This document shows positions 1 through 11,484 of a stretch of DNA of 64,000 nt, one piece after another. Both the position numbers and the translations under genes were made by a program. This DNA comes from Peltaster fructicola (lineage: Eukaryota > Ascomycota > Dothideomycetes): positions 2,852,001 through 2,916,000 of the forward strand of contig CP051139.1 of assembly GCA_001592805.2 (NCBI GenBank), given 5' to 3'. The notes under the pieces were generated by a model. It saw only the letters and a program-made list of their open reading frames with translations. It was not told where the DNA came from and did not search any database. Each line of letters opens with the position of its first letter. Position 1 is the stretch's first letter.

Positions 1-1940
1 CCTGGCGACCACCGCATCTTGCGAAGGGTGGCTGGAATGCTCTGCTAGCTGGACTGAGCGCAGGCTCCAATCATAAGGAGGAGAAGCAGGAAGATCCCAC
101 GGCCAAACCGTTGCTGCGCATCTTGCCTACTGGTCCTGCCCACCACGTATTACGGAAGTTCAGAAATCGCACACTGTACAGCAACGTAGTCAACGATGGC
201 ATTGTACCTCTGCGGACCAGCTGTCTTCTATTTCTTGACTGGCGCGGTCTTGGCAAGGTCGAAAAGGCAAGACGAGAGAATGGTCTGATCGGTACAATGG
301 CAGAATGGGGCTGGGCTGAGCTCACAGGTGCTAATCAGTCGACCATTGCTCCTAATGTGATTTCAGAACGCTACAGTATGGAACGCGAGGACGATGAGGA
401 CGACAACCAGCATGTACGAGACGGCGAGGGTGACAAAGTGCCACAGCCAGGCGAGGACGAGACTACTGAAGACAACAAGAAGCTTACACAGCGGTTGAGC
501 TTTAACGCAGAGGACGCACGAGGTCAGCCCAGCATTGCACCAAATGAAAAGGAGCCCGAGAAGGGAATGCTAGACACATTTCTAGGTTTTCTGGGCGTAA
601 GTCCAGGGACGTCCCACAACGCATCTCCGAGGTCACAGTCACCTCAGAGCCGATCGAGTAGGAAGCAGATCAAAGCACTGAGACGGGCGCAGACCGTCAA
701 GCCTGGCGAGGATGAACTGCCAGAGGACATTGCCCTTGGCATGGAGGGTACTACTGACAATCCTACCATGCGACCGCATTTACATCAACATCACACAGGT
801 CAGACTTCAAAACGTCCAGCTGCCAGTAAGGGAACCAGCTACACCGACGACGAAGTTGATATGCTGCAAGCACCGCCAAAGACATCGATCTTTGAGTCTG
901 CAGGTGATATCTTGCATCCACCTCTTCCTAGCACACAATGGATAACGGACCCCAGTGCGAGAGCACGAACGATCTTTCACGACCGAGTCTATCATCCAGA
1001 TGACATTCCACCTCCACCAGTTCGAAAGCACAGCTCTCGACTCATGCGGTCGATCTCCGGTGACAATGTCAATAGACAGAATCAAGACGGAACTCCACAG
1101 GGCGGCGACTCTGGCGGCATGAAGATAGAGGAGAAGATTGCGAGAGCATATCACCGTGATCTGAGTTGGCGGAAAGTGCTGGTCCGACTTGAACCAGATG
1201 CGCACAACAACATGATTGTGCGACGCATGTTTGCAAATGCGTACGGCTGGCCAGTAATCAAGCATGTCTGCGATACCCACTTTGCAAACACTTGGGCTGC
1301 ACAGACGAGAGATGAGGACGAGCCCGCCAGGGAGCGGGCACTCCCTGCAGATGCTGCTGTCGATCCTAGCCGTGGCGAAGAGGTGCAAGGCCAAACCGAG
1401 AAGAAACCACAAGATATCCAGCAAGACGAGATGCGTACTGCCGAGCCGGAGTTGCCAGATCTCAAGCACTGCCCGAGCAACGACAATATGCGTCGCCCTG
1501 GCCACATCGATCGTACAGGCAGTGTCGAATGGAGTGATACCTACCTTGAGGGTTCGGACGATGACAACAGTGATGTCGATGAGCGTGGTTTCGTACAGAG
1601 GCTGATCAACCCACACATGAAGAAGGTTCACAAACCCACGAGCACTCCTCACGAAGTTTCGCGGCCAACCGCAGCATATACCGACGGGCATCGAGGACTA
1701 GCTCCATCGTCACCTACCTCGACCAGGTCACAGGTAGTGCCTGCAAGTCCACCTGTAGCCGGCCTTACGGGCAGCCAAGAGAGCCCACTGCGCACCAGCG
1801 GAGAGCATAAGGCAGCTATACCACAGTCTGTGCTGAGGACTACTGAAGTTGGTCTGCGAAAGAGCTTGGAGAGTCATGTTTCGCAAGATCAGAACCTGGT
1901 AGTGGACGAGCCCGTCACGATCAAAAAGCCTGATGTGTAA
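1..1940 (+). CDS. ROG1-type lipase/serine esterase (DUF676), C-terminal part
   Basis: The reading frame is open from the window edge (codons in phase with base 3) to a stop at 1938-1940, so only the last ~645 residues are visible and the catalytic GxSxG part lies outside. The first ~110 residues carry the conserved end of the fungal DUF676 lipase domain: the segment NVVNDGIVPLRTSCLLFLDW, followed by a GLVGT-like GLIGTMAEWGW stretch. The DGIVP aspartate is probably the acid of the catalytic triad. The remaining ~500 residues are polar, acidic and Ser/Pro-rich, as is usual for the long tail of filamentous-fungal ROG1 homologues. Yeast ROG1 is a monoacylglycerol lipase. No intron is needed in the visible part. 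It converges on MGM101, with 90 bp between stops. Confidence 0.8.
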   Translation, partial: WRPPHLAKGGWNALLAGLSAGSNHKEEKQEDPTAKPLLRILPTGPAHHVLRKFRNRTLYSNVVNDGIVPLRTSCLLFLDWRGLGKVEKARRENGLIGTMAEWGWAELTGANQSTIAPNVISERYSMEREDDEDDNQHVRDGEGDKVPQPGEDETTEDNKKLTQRLSFNAEDARGQPSIAPNEKEPEKGMLDTFLGFLGVSPGTSHNASPRSQSPQSRSSRKQIKALRRAQTVKPGEDELPEDIALGMEGTTDNPTMRPHLHQHHTGQTSKRPAASKGTSYTDDEVDMLQAPPKTSIFESAGDILHPPLPSTQWITDPSARARTIFHDRVYHPDDIPPPPVRKHSSRLMRSISGDNVNRQNQDGTPQGGDSGGMKIEEKIARAYHRDLSWRKVLVRLEPDAHNNMIVRRMFANAYGWPVIKHVCDTHFANTWAAQTRDEDEPARERALPADAAVDPSRGEEVQGQTEKKPQDIQQDEMRTAEPELPDLKHCPSNDNMRRPGHIDRTGSVEWSDTYLEGSDDDNSDVDERGFVQRLINPHMKKVHKPTSTPHEVSRPTAAYTDGHRGLAPSSPTSTRSQVVPASPPVAGLTGSQESPLRTSGEHKAAIPQSVLRTTEVGLRKSLESHVSQDQNLVVDEPVTIKKPDV

Positions 1941-2030
1941 GATGTACGCTCATATAGTATATACCGATGTAGAAGCAGAGTTGTCTTGATTACACTATCA
2001 TACACTGACATACCCTCTTCGAGTCGCCAG

Positions 2031-2942
2031 TTACTTCTTCGCTGGGGTTGCAGGAGCTCTCGCCGCTGGCTGACTGTATGCTGGTCTTATGGGATCGGTA
2101 ATCTCCTTGAATGGACCACGAATGACATCGTCCTTCCTCATCCAATGCTTCCGCCTCTTCTTTGTGATGGTGTTTTCAACAATGGTCTCGCGGACATGTT
2201 CCTTGAGGAAGTTCCTGATGTATCGTGGATCCCATAGCTCGCTTGCGATACCCAGGTCCTTGCAGCAGCGCATCAGAGCGTTGGATTTGCAACCCTCGGT
2301 GGCGGTAGGGATTCCTTCAGGGTCAAAGTACTGCTGCTCACCTCGAGCGACGGAGACGAGTCTGTAAGTGATCAGTGTCATGGGAGAAGTGGCGCATAAC
2401 ACGACTCACCTTCCACCAGCTACAAGAGCATACTCTCGAGTCACCAGCCTCTGCGTGACGATAGTCTCTCCTCGTGGCACCAAACCCCAGCCTCCAGGCT
2501 TGAATGCCTTGTTGAGTATTCGTCGGTATTTGATCTCTGGAAGATATACGATTCCGTCTGGCTTCACCTCTATGTCCTCCGCATCGAGCTCCTGCTGTAG
2601 AATGGCCGATTGCTCTTCTGTGAATGCTTCTGCAGACAAGCCATGGAATGATCGAGTCCAGTCAACTTGCTTTTCGTTCTCGTCAAGTACTGGTGGCGGG
2701 TCGGCGAGCCCTGCTGTCAGCGATCGCAGTGGTTCACTGGTTTGTGATGCGATGCGCGTCGAAGCTGCAGGCGTGGAGGGTTGTGCTGTGGTTTCTTGGA
2801 AAGAGGCAGATGTGCTAGAGAATGGTCGCGTGCAGCATCGCTGGAACGATCGTATCGGTGCGGTGCATTGCTTGGTCCTTGATGAAGACTCGACGACCAC
2901 TTTGGCGAGAGAAGTCCCTCGTCGAAGCAGATTGAGATGCAT
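2031..2942 (-). CDS. MGM101: Mitochondrial genome maintenance protein MGM101
   Basis: Two exons, complement(2410..2942, 2362..2361 junction, 2031..2361), with a 48-nt intron at 2362-2409 (gtgagt...cttacag). The protein has 287 aa. MGM101 is a Rad52-like single-strand annealing protein of mitochondrial nucleoids, needed for mtDNA repair and inheritance. The Arg-rich, acid-poor N-terminus ([14 protein letters not shown]) looks like a mitochondrial presequence. The core is highly typical: [49 protein letters not shown], then exon 2 with [28 protein letters not shown] and [10 protein letters not shown]. The splice falls inside the AGGR|LVS segment. Identification is firm. The start ATG at 2942 is the only one ahead of the presequence. 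Confidence 0.95.
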
Positions 2943-3212
2943 GTTGTATGAGCAGCAGATGATGTTTATTCATGTAAATTATACAAGTATACTACACCTG
3001 GTCCGAGCTTCTAGCGATCGACGACTCGCAAGGTCGGCCTTGTGGTGCAGCGACGGCCACTCTCACAGCTCTTCGCGACTCAATTGTAGCATAGCCCTAG
3101 GCTGATGTTAAGGCGTTCATATCCGGAAAGCTCTGCTCCAGCCCATGTAACCTGCTGCTGTCCATATCTGGTAGTTCCTTCACAGCTGATCCTCCATGCT
3201 TTTGACGTCTGC

Positions 3213-3640
3213 TCATCTGGTGTCCTTGGAGTCTGTCCTTTGGTCATTGCCTTGACGTTTCCAGCATTGCTTGAAGGTTTCCATCTATGCTTAAGGTCAG
3301 GTTTGTGTCTCTCTGCTGATGTGCAGGTCGAGGTGCAACACAATCGTGACATCAGCCGTGCTTCCACGTACCTCCTGCTTGCAAAGTCGCCAATCCTTCT
3401 TCTCCCAGTAGCAGTCGGTCAATTTTGCGTTCTCGTCTACACAACAGCATTGTCAGTCGTCAGAGGCAGTAGTGCAGCTTCGCTTGTGACGTACCAGAGC
3501 ATCCTGTGCTGAATATCCTCTTGTCCCTGGCTGGTCAGTCGAACGATTGCCACAGCTTCATCTGGAACATACCACTCGTCCGGTTCATCATCGTCTAGGA
3601 CAGGCTCACTTCGCTTGGGTGGATTCTGTTCAGTGCTCAT
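3213..3640 (-). CDS. COA4: Cytochrome oxidase assembly factor COA4/CMC3 (twin CX9C), 4 exons
   Basis: I assembled this small gene by eye: exons 3573-3640, 3495-3526, 3372-3436 and 3213-3284 on the minus strand, introns of 46, 58 and 87 nt, all GT-AG and all keeping frame, giving 78 aa. The protein begins MSTEQNPPKRSEP, has an acidic stretch ending DDDEPDEW, then DKRIFSTGC. Four cysteines follow, each separated from the next by nine residues, the outer parts reading TDCYWEKKDWRLC and ETFKQCW. This is the twin CX9C fold of intermembrane-space proteins oxidised by Mia40. COA4 helps assemble cytochrome c oxidase. The 32-nt second exon makes the gene easy to miss. It is divergent from BPL1, with only 95 bp between the start codons. 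Confidence 0.92.
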
Positions 3641-3735
3641 ACTTGCGACACTCAAGATACTGATGCTGGTGGCGAGTTGGAGGACAACTACGCGACAGCT
3701 AGAGATCTTCAATCACGTGATTGTTAATCCATGAG

Positions 3736-5814
3736 ATGTCAGGCAAAAGAGTAAATGTCCTGATATACGCTGGAAATGGCACGACCGTTGAGTCGGTGAG
3801 ACATGCTACATGGTCTCTAAGAAGGGTACTCGGTCCAAACTATGCTGTCATAACCATCACTGGCGACCAGATACTAAAAGAGCCATGGATGGCATCTTGT
3901 GCCATGCTGGTGATGCCGGGCGGTGCAGATATGGGGTATTGCAGAACACTGAACGGTCCTGGTAACCGACTGATCAAGCAGTATGTCCAGATGGGTGGCA
4001 AATACCTCGGACTCTGTGCTGGTGGCTACTATGGGTCCGCTCGGTGTGAGTTCGAGGTTGGCAAACAAGGTATGGAAGTTCTTGGCGATCGCGAGCTTGC
4101 CTTCTTCCCAGGTACATGTCGCGGCTTGGCTTTCCCAGGGTTTCAATACCACAGTGAGGCTGGTACGAGAGCTGCTCAGCTGGCTGTTCACCAAGAGAAC
4201 TTCTCTGGCGCAGTAGTGCAAGGCTTGCGTTCCTACTACAATGGCGGAGGTGTCTTTGTCGATGCTGGTGCCTACGCTGATCGAGGCGTTGAGGTGCTTG
4301 CCAGCTATACTGAGATCGTGGCTGTTGACACTGGAGTGGACAAGGCTGCAGTTGTGTACTGTAAGGTTGGCGAAGGAGCAGCGATCTTGACCGGACCGCA
4401 TCCAGAGTGCGTATCATTTGCTTGGAAGTGATGACAGCTAACATGAACCAGGTTCTCCGGTGCCAATCTGTCCATCGGCGACCCATCTGGACCGAAAGAT
4501 TATGATAAAGTCATTGATGCCCTTGTTGCTGATGAGCAGCTTCGGGTCGACTTCATGAAAGGATGTCTAGGCAAGCTTGGGCTTGTGGTGAGCGATGATG
4601 TGAGTGCCGTTCCTTCATTGTCGAAGCTACATCTCTCGGCTGCGAGGCCATCTATAGTCGGCGATCTCTTGAGCACTTGGAGAGAAGCAGGTATCGTCGA
4701 TCGAGATGGCGAGCTGTACGTAATCAGAGGCGAGAACGATACATTCGTCATTGAGGAGCAGGGCCCGACTCGATGGGACTTGACGTCCATGGTGGAAGCG
4801 ATAGGAGACTCGGTCTCCGATTTGCTGACCTCAACACAGCAGAGCCAGATTATTGACTACAATGCTGTCACGAAGACTGTGGTCGCTCACGATCGTCAGC
4901 TGCCGGAGAGCAAAGAGACTGCTCATTTCAATCACCACGCCTTCTATTCCCACCTGCAGAATTACCATCGCCTGGCAAGAAACGCTGATGCGCGGTTCGG
5001 TAGCACGCTGTTATATGGCGAGGTCGTGACAAGCACCAGCACCATGCTAGAGAAGAACACAACCTTGCTATCGCATATGCCCATCGGGCTAACTGCAACA
5101 GCTACAACGCAAGTGGCGGGTCGAGGTCGAGGCAGCAATGTGTGGGTATCCCCTCCAGGCAGTCTGATGTTCAGCACAGTCATGAGACACTCGATGGCCC
5201 TGTCGAATGCCGCGCCGGTTGTGTTCGTACAATATCTCGCTGCTCTTGCAATAGTCGCTGGCATAAAGAAGTATGACCGAGGGTATGAGAAGCTGCCGAT
5301 CAAGCTGAAATGGCCCAACGATATCTACGCATTGGATTGGAGCTCGGCGAAAGAGAGTTATGTCAAGATTGGCGGCATCCTCGTCAACTCCAGCTACGCA
5401 GGTGGTGATTACACGCTGGTTTGTGGCATCGGCTTGAACGTCAACAACTCTGCACCGACAACCTCGATTTCGATGCTGGCGAAGAAAGCAGGCTTACCCG
5501 GCCTGACACTTGAAAGGCTACTGGCATCAGTACTTGCCCAGTTCGAAGCATTGTATACCCGGTTCTGCCGTACTGGCTTTGACTCAGAGCTTGAGCAGCA
5601 GTACTACTCAGACTGGCTCCATACTGACCAAGTCGTAACGCTGGAGACCGAGAATGGTGCCAGAGCAAGGATCAAAGGAATAACGAAGGATTGGGGTCTG
5701 TTGATTGCAGAAGAGCTAGGTTGGGAAGATCGTCCTTCGGGACGGAGCTTCGAGCTGCAGAGTGATAGCAATAGCTTCGACTTTTTCAAGGGCCTGCTGA
5801 AACGGAAGACCTGA
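3736..5814 (+). CDS. BPL1: Biotin--protein ligase BPL1
   Basis: Exons 3736-4406 and 4452-5814 flank a 45-nt intron, giving 677 aa. It activates biotin to biotinyl-AMP and attaches it to carboxylases. Residues 1-~250 are the glutamine-amidotransferase-like domain of eukaryotic ligases (VNVLIYAGNGTT at the start; PGGADMGY; a nucleophile-elbow-like LGLCAGGYYG). The catalytic domain follows, with the biotinyl-AMP loop GRGRGSNVWVSPPG near residue 446 and KLKWPNDIYA near 510, then VKIGGILVNS and CGIGLNVNN, and a small C-terminal BPL_C domain. The ATG at 3736 is chosen because yeast BPL1 begins at the same point of the alignment; an upstream in-frame TTG is not needed. Confidence 0.96.
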
Positions 5815-6844
5815 AGCAGTGGTCGACTATACATCAGATGGAAGAAATGGCGAGCTGTTTTCTGCATCAACAGTGACGTTCACGGTGCCGTGCTGCTCTC
5901 TCGTCCTTTGACGGTAGGAGTCAAAGCAGGGGACGAATGGACAGGCGGAGCAGCAGGGCAAGTCACGAAAAGCACGCGCCTGGGAGTTGCTTTCCCGAAT
6001 GATGGTTGTTGTGATTATTCGAGTCTTAGCGCGTGCTGTAATGTACTCGCCATGCTCATGGATATCGTTCTGAGAGGAACTGTGAACGCGAGCGTGGTCG
6101 CAGATGGACATTAGATGCTGATAATGAGCGTCTCCGCCAATACGTAGCACAAGCGACCATGTAATATCGCGTTGGAAGTGATTTGCGCATGTCCACATGC
6201 ATCTTCGTGGCCTTTTCTTGCAGTCGCGAATGCCAACCAGGACTTCTGCCGCGTAGGCTTACTGTGTTGATTCTGGGTGGGGTGTGCTGGCTGGCAGGTA
6301 CTAAGCTGTCGCCCGCAGCAGAGCTTCGCCTGCGCTTCTTCTCTCCTAACAGATCTCTCACCAAAGACCTCTTATAAGGCACTGATTCGGTATGTTGCCC
6401 CAGTTTGAGCTTGTCGCGGCCTATATGGCCTCGATGAGCATTTGCCTCAACATCACGAAGCATCACACTTTTGCTGCACACTTCTAGCACGTGTTTTACG
6501 CGTGTTTTGCTCTTGTTGTCGCTTCAGACCTGTCTCGTCGCGATCGCGCATGCGCAGGTCGCATCATGCCATAGACAGCTGCTGATCGTTGTCCTACAGT
6601 CTACCACACCTCGAAAAAGACAACCACACTTCAAACACTTCCAAGGTGAGTCTCGCGATCGATCTGATCGATGCTTGACGTCGTCGCGCATCGTTGCGAC
6701 ACCCAGACAAGCTGCGATAGCAAATCGCGCAACTCTGAAAGGTTGCTACATTACGCGCGACTCGTCAGGCTCAACCACCTCGTACCACGACACTTGTACT
6801 TTGCTGACCTGTTCGCTCGCGCAGACACACATACACATTCCGAC
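5815..6844. other. Intergenic region and NHP6 promoter/5' UTR
   Basis: No gene seen in 1.03 kb. It holds the BPL1 3' end and the NHP6 promoter. Near 6488-6493 lies CACGTG (E-box), and at 6498-6503 ACGCGT, the Mlu1 cell-cycle box bound by MBF in yeasts; both may be chance. Pyrimidine-rich stretches typical of strong fungal promoters run through about 6450-6640. The several short open frames here overlap on both strands and resemble nothing known. Confidence 0.55.
6646..6824 (+). other. Probable 5' UTR intron of NHP6
   Basis: A consensus donor (GTGAGT at 6646), a branch-like TGCTGAC near 6802-6808 and a GCAG acceptor ending at 6824 would remove 179 nt just before the NHP6 start codon at 6845. 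Leader introns are common in highly expressed fungal genes. It is predicted from splice signals only. Confidence 0.5.
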
Positions 6845-7339
6845 ATGCCTAAGGAGACCAAGACTACTCGTGGCGCTGCCAAGAAGGCCGGCAAGGCCGA
6901 CGGTGGTCGCAAGAAGAAGGGTATGTCTCAATGCATTGTCGTGTTCCCCAGTCTTGCTGACTCGAAATGCGCAGACCCAAACCAGCCAAAGCGTGGTCTC
7001 TCGGCATACATGTTCTTCGCCAACGAGCAGCGTGAGAAGGTCCGTGAGGACAACCCAGGCATCAAGTTCGGTAGGTCCCTACAGCTCTCTTCCATCGATC
7101 AGAACACCAAACTAACATTCATCCAGGCGAGGTCGGCAAGCTTCTTGGAGAGAAGTGGAAGGCTCTTAGTGAGAAGCAGAAGGCTCCATACGAGGCTAAG
7201 GCTGCCACCGATAAGAAGCGATACGAGACCGAGAAGGCCGCCTACACTGCAGTGAGTTTCTTCTAATACACAGCCAGTTCTCCAAAGCTAACACATGTCG
7301 TAGGGTGGTGTCGCTGACGATGACGAGGACGACGAGTAG
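6845..7339 (+). CDS. NHP6: HMG-box chromatin protein NHP6
   Basis: Exons 6845-6920, 6975-7070, 7127-7251 and 7304-7339, with introns of 54, 56 and 52 nt, give 110 aa. NHP6 bends DNA without sequence specificity and assists FACT, RNA polymerase III and nucleosome remodelling. A Lys-rich N-terminus ([16 protein letters not shown]) leads into one HMG box, [15 protein letters not shown] ... [16 protein letters not shown] ... [16 protein letters not shown]. The last exon encodes the short acidic tail [11 protein letters not shown] found in filamentous-fungal NHP6 but not in the yeast protein. The HMG box is split by two phase-1 introns, a usual layout in these fungi. Confidence 0.95.
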
Positions 7340-8327
7340 AGTATCAGCTTCACTCGACCAAGCTATGCTGTGAGACAACATCAACACTCTCCGTCACCGC
7401 GCCGCGCGTACTCGACCATCGTTGTTGTATGCGCGGCTGATCTCTCATACTCTATCTCACGACATTGCACATGATCAGTATGCATCATGTCTGCCTCAAC
7501 ATCTTATCGATGGAATGTGATACCAGCTGCTTTCTCTTATGTTACGAATGCCGCGCGCCATTGCTGTTTACAATCAAGATAGCAGCTGTATTATATGGTG
7601 AAGGACTACTAGCATCCCCTTGTTTCATACGCAGCGCAATATGTGGCGCCCGAGCGCAGGAGTTCTGTGCCATTTAGGCGCCGCCAATGGTGGTTATCCT
7701 AGGCGTTCTTCGAAACCATCTCAATACCACCACTGTTTCAAGACGGGCGTCAACTAAGCAGCCAAGGTCGTCGCGGCTAACACCTGGCGACACGCCAGAT
7801 CTCCGGCCAGCCAACACATTCCAACGATCCTCGATGTGCGGTTGAAGCGCTGCCACTCCGTCGATCGAGCTCGCAACGTCATTGGATCCATCACTATGCG
7901 ACCGTTCGTATCCGACACGAATGTGGCGGCATTAGTGGATCTTGGCCACGCAATGGCATTCATAGGGTCTCTAAAATGTGCTATTTTGGCATCCTTGCGT
8001 CGTTCTACCACCATCGCTGCGAAAAGGTCTTTCATCATAGGCCCAACGTTAACCCTTCACCAAAGGAGACTTGTAGAACCACACAATCGTCGACTTAAGC
8101 GAGTCCTCACTTGTTTGTCCAACTTCCTTCTGCTTTGTTTTCTCATTAACTACACCTCCAAGCCTATGTCATCTCCATATCTTGCATTGTGAACCGGAGC
8201 GGCATCTTTCTTTTTTCCCTTTCAGACACTCGTTGCATTGTTTTCTCTGTCCTGCCGTGGCCACGGCCTGTCGTTGATCGACTTGGCTGCTATCAATCGA
8301 CAGCTCTAATCATCATCCTATCTAATC
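7340..8327. other. Intergenic region upstream of the CSC1-like gene
   Basis: No gene seen in 988 bp. The first part is NHP6 3' UTR. A long pyrimidine tract ending in CTTTCAG near 8207-8225 looks like a 3' splice site, so the next gene may have a leader intron, but I cannot place its donor. Confidence 0.4.
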
Positions 8328-11300
8328 ATGATGGAAGCAACTACCACACATCTACTGCTGCCACGGCAGACTGCCGCCGGCAGTGAGCAATTCCTACAAC
8401 TGCTCGCAAACCCATTCGCTGGCATGGTAAGAAAACGATATCTGGACTGAGGAAAGAGGACTGACCTGCTTGTAGCTAGCTGCAGATGCCTTCGTATATT
8501 CCCTCGCTGTCACCTTTGCCTTGACGGCCCTCATCGCCCTCCTCTTCTGCGTTCTCAGACCATACAACAGCGTCGTGTATGCTCCTCGAGCCAAGCATGC
8601 AGACAGCAAACATGCTCCTCCTCCAGTGAAGAAAGGATTACTCAGCTGGATACCACCACTTTTCATGACGAAAGAGCACGATCTGGTTGAAAAGGTGGGA
8701 TTGGACGCGGCAGTGTTCATGCGGTTCGCCCGTATGATGAGAAACATGTTCACGGCGCTCAGCATAGTGAGCTGTGCCATACTCATACCGGTATATGTGT
8801 CGCAGAAGCAGGTGTACTACAGCACATCTAAGCGTCAGGACTCCTCGAGTTCGTCGGCTGTGTCAAACAGCTGGCTGACCAAGATCTCGCCTCTCTCGCT
8901 AAGCAACAATCAAGCTTACTGGGCAATGGTGGTCTGCGCCTGGCTGTTCGACATTATCATTTGCGGCTTCTTGTGGTGGAATTACCGAGCAGTCTTCAAG
9001 CTACGACGAACGTTCTTTGACAGCCCTGATTATCAGCGTAGTTTGCACGCCAGGACACTGCTTCTGACGGATATTCCTACAGAGATGAGGACAGATGACG
9101 GCATCACACGGATAACAGAGAATCTCAAGACTACGCACAGCGTTCCACGAGCAGCGATTGCCCGAAACGTGAAGGACCTGCCAGATTTGATCGAAGAGCA
9201 CGAGAAGGCAGTGCGTGAATTGGAAGCAGTCCTGGCGAAATACCTGAAGAACCCGGACAAACTTCCACTCAATAGGCCAGTCTGCAGAGCTGCCAAGGCG
9301 GACAAGTCCTACAGCAAGGGTCAAAAGGTGGACGCTATTGAATATTGGACTGCCAGAATCAAGGAGCTTGAGATCGAAGTCAAGCAGGTGAGGGAGTCAA
9401 TCGACAAGAGGAACCCTCTGTCATACGGTTTTGCCAGCTACGAGAACATCCCAGAAGCACATGCAGTGGCTTATGTGGCTCGTAAGCAGAACAACAAGGG
9501 TGTTGCCGTACGACTTGCACCCAAGCCAAACGATCTGGTCTGGAAGAACCTCAAATTGACTCGCAAGGAGCGAAGGTGGCGTAACTTCATCAACAACTTC
9601 TGGGTTGCTGTGCTCACAGTCGTCTGGATTGTCCCCAACATTCTGATCGCTGTCTTCTTGGCCAACTTGAGCCATCTAGGACTGTTCTGGCCGGCGTTCA
9701 ACGATGCTCTGCAGAACAACAAGCAGTTCTGGGCCATTGTGCAGGGTGTGTTGGCGCCAGCCATCACCAGCGCCTTCTACTTGTTCCTGCCTGCAATCTT
9801 CCGACGCCTTGCCACCAGTGCTGGTGATGTATCCAAAACCAGCCGCGAACGACACGTCATGAGCATGCTTTACGGCTTCTTTGTACTGAACAACTTGGTT
9901 GTTGTGTCAGTCTTTGCTGCCTTCTTCGGCTGGATTGCAGCTCTAGTCAATGCCTCGAAGACCGACAGCGACACATGGTCGCTGATCAAGAACTCCAAGT
10001 TCTTCTACATACTCATCACCTCCTTGAACGGCATCTCACCATATTGGCTATCATATCAGGTGCAGCGAAATCTCGGCGCTGCTGTGGACCTCAGTCAGAT
10101 TATCAATCTTGCATGGGGTTCCTTCTCAAGACGCTTCCTCTCGCCAACACCTCGTCAGCACATCGAACTGAGTGCCCCACAACCATTCGACTATGCTGGC
10201 TACTACAACTACTACCTCTTCTACGCGACTGTCGCAGTCTCATATGCTGTGATCCAGCCTCTGATCCTACCGGTGACCGCTCTTTACTTCCTCATCGACT
10301 CTTGGCTCAAGAAATACCTCATCCTTTATGTGTTCATTACAAAGTACGAGTCTGGAGGCATGTTTTGGAGGGCGCTATTCAACCGAATAATCTTCATGGC
10401 AATCCTCGGTAATGTGGTGGCTGCACTCGTGCTTGTGGCCTTCACTAGCTCTTCGCTGGGAACCAATGTCCCGAACATAGCGATGCTGTGTACCATGGCT
10501 CCACTACCAATTCTCCTTATGGCCTTCAAGTTCTACTGTCTGCGAGCTTTCGACGATAAGATGCACTTCTATCAAACAGGAAAGGCAATGCGCGACTCTG
10601 AGTACGTTGCTGGTGGTGAGCATAAGTCCCGAAAGCATGACCGTGTGTCCGTACGCTTCGGACATCCAGCGCTTTACAAGCCACTGATGACACCGATGGT
10701 AAGCTCAAAGAGCCAACACCTGCTTAAACAGCTGTACACCGGGCGTACTTCCATGGACGATACACGGACGCAAGGTGGCTATAGCGATATGTACATGGAT
10801 GCCATGGACTCCTCGCGCCCTGGCAAATCAAATGGTTCAGCACCATTCGAAATTGTCAACGAGAACGAGATGGACTTCGAGCATTTCAAGAACCGACCAG
10901 AATTCCGAGAAGAAGGCGGTGGTGACGGTGCACTCTTCGGTCGCGCACCCGACTTCATTCGACCCGGCACACCATCCAGCATTGGCGGTATGACGAGGAC
11001 TGGCACCTTCGATTCGTCCATCACTGGCAATCGAGACTCGTGGCATGCTAGAAACAGCTCCGCCGACTCAGATGTCACCAAGGTCGGTGAGGGTACTGGT
11101 CATGAATATCCTCGAGGTTACCACCAAACACCATCAGCACTGCGCGAGCATTCGCCAGCTGGCAGCGATTTCTCTGATCAGAGACCTCGCTTGACAACTA
11201 TGGACAGCAAGGAAGGTCTGGTAAATGCCGCTTCTGGCATGGGCCACTCGAGAGTGCCAAGCAGACCTTATGTGCAAGCACCATATGCACAGGCTTTGAC

Positions 11301-11364
11301 CCCCGGAAGCACACCGGGCGAGGAAGAAACGAGTTACGAATATTTCAGACGTGGTAGACAATAG
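8328..11364 (+). CDS. CSC1/OSCA-type stress-gated cation channel (DUF221 family)
   Basis: Exons 8328-8426 and 8476-11364 flank a 49-nt intron, giving 995 aa (a second ATG lies directly after the first). The family (yeast CSC1, RSN1, PHM7) forms calcium-permeable channels opened by osmotic or mechanical stress, in plasma or inner membranes. Exon 1 encodes the extracellular N-terminus; exon 2 opens with the first membrane helix (AFVYSLAVTFALTALIALL) and the RPYNSVVYAPR motif. There follow two further N-terminal helices, a cytosolic loop of ~200 residues with the conserved SYGFASYENIPEAH, and a block of about seven helices (from NFWVAVLTVVWIVPNILIA). The last ~280 residues are cytosolic, Ser/Gly-rich and end EETSYEYFRRGRQ, resembling the C-terminal domain of fungal PHM7-like members. 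Confidence 0.92.
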
Positions 11365-11484
11365 ACAAGACGCACCTAAGGGGCATCAAGGCGTCATCAA
11401 AAGGGTTTATGCCGAATCTCTGTTCATACTACAGTGCTCAAGCATGATACATCATAATATCAGCCAATGCGGCTATTTGTTCAA

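Noticed and set aside
807-1691. A 294-codon open frame on the minus strand inside the ROG1-like gene
   Set aside because: It lies wholly antisense to a conserved gene, has an odd composition rich in Cys, Trp and Val, and matches nothing.
2368-3105. A 245-codon open frame on the plus strand
   Set aside because: Antisense to MGM101, whose conserved exons explain the open reading.
6056-6490. A 144-codon minus-strand frame in the NHP6 upstream region
   Set aside because: Arg/Ser-rich composition, poor start context and no recognisable motif; likely chance.
6471-7255. Two overlapping plus-strand frames of about 200 codons at NHP6
   Set aside because: They run through the NHP6 introns and the leader in the wrong frame; the spliced HMG-box reading is clearly right.
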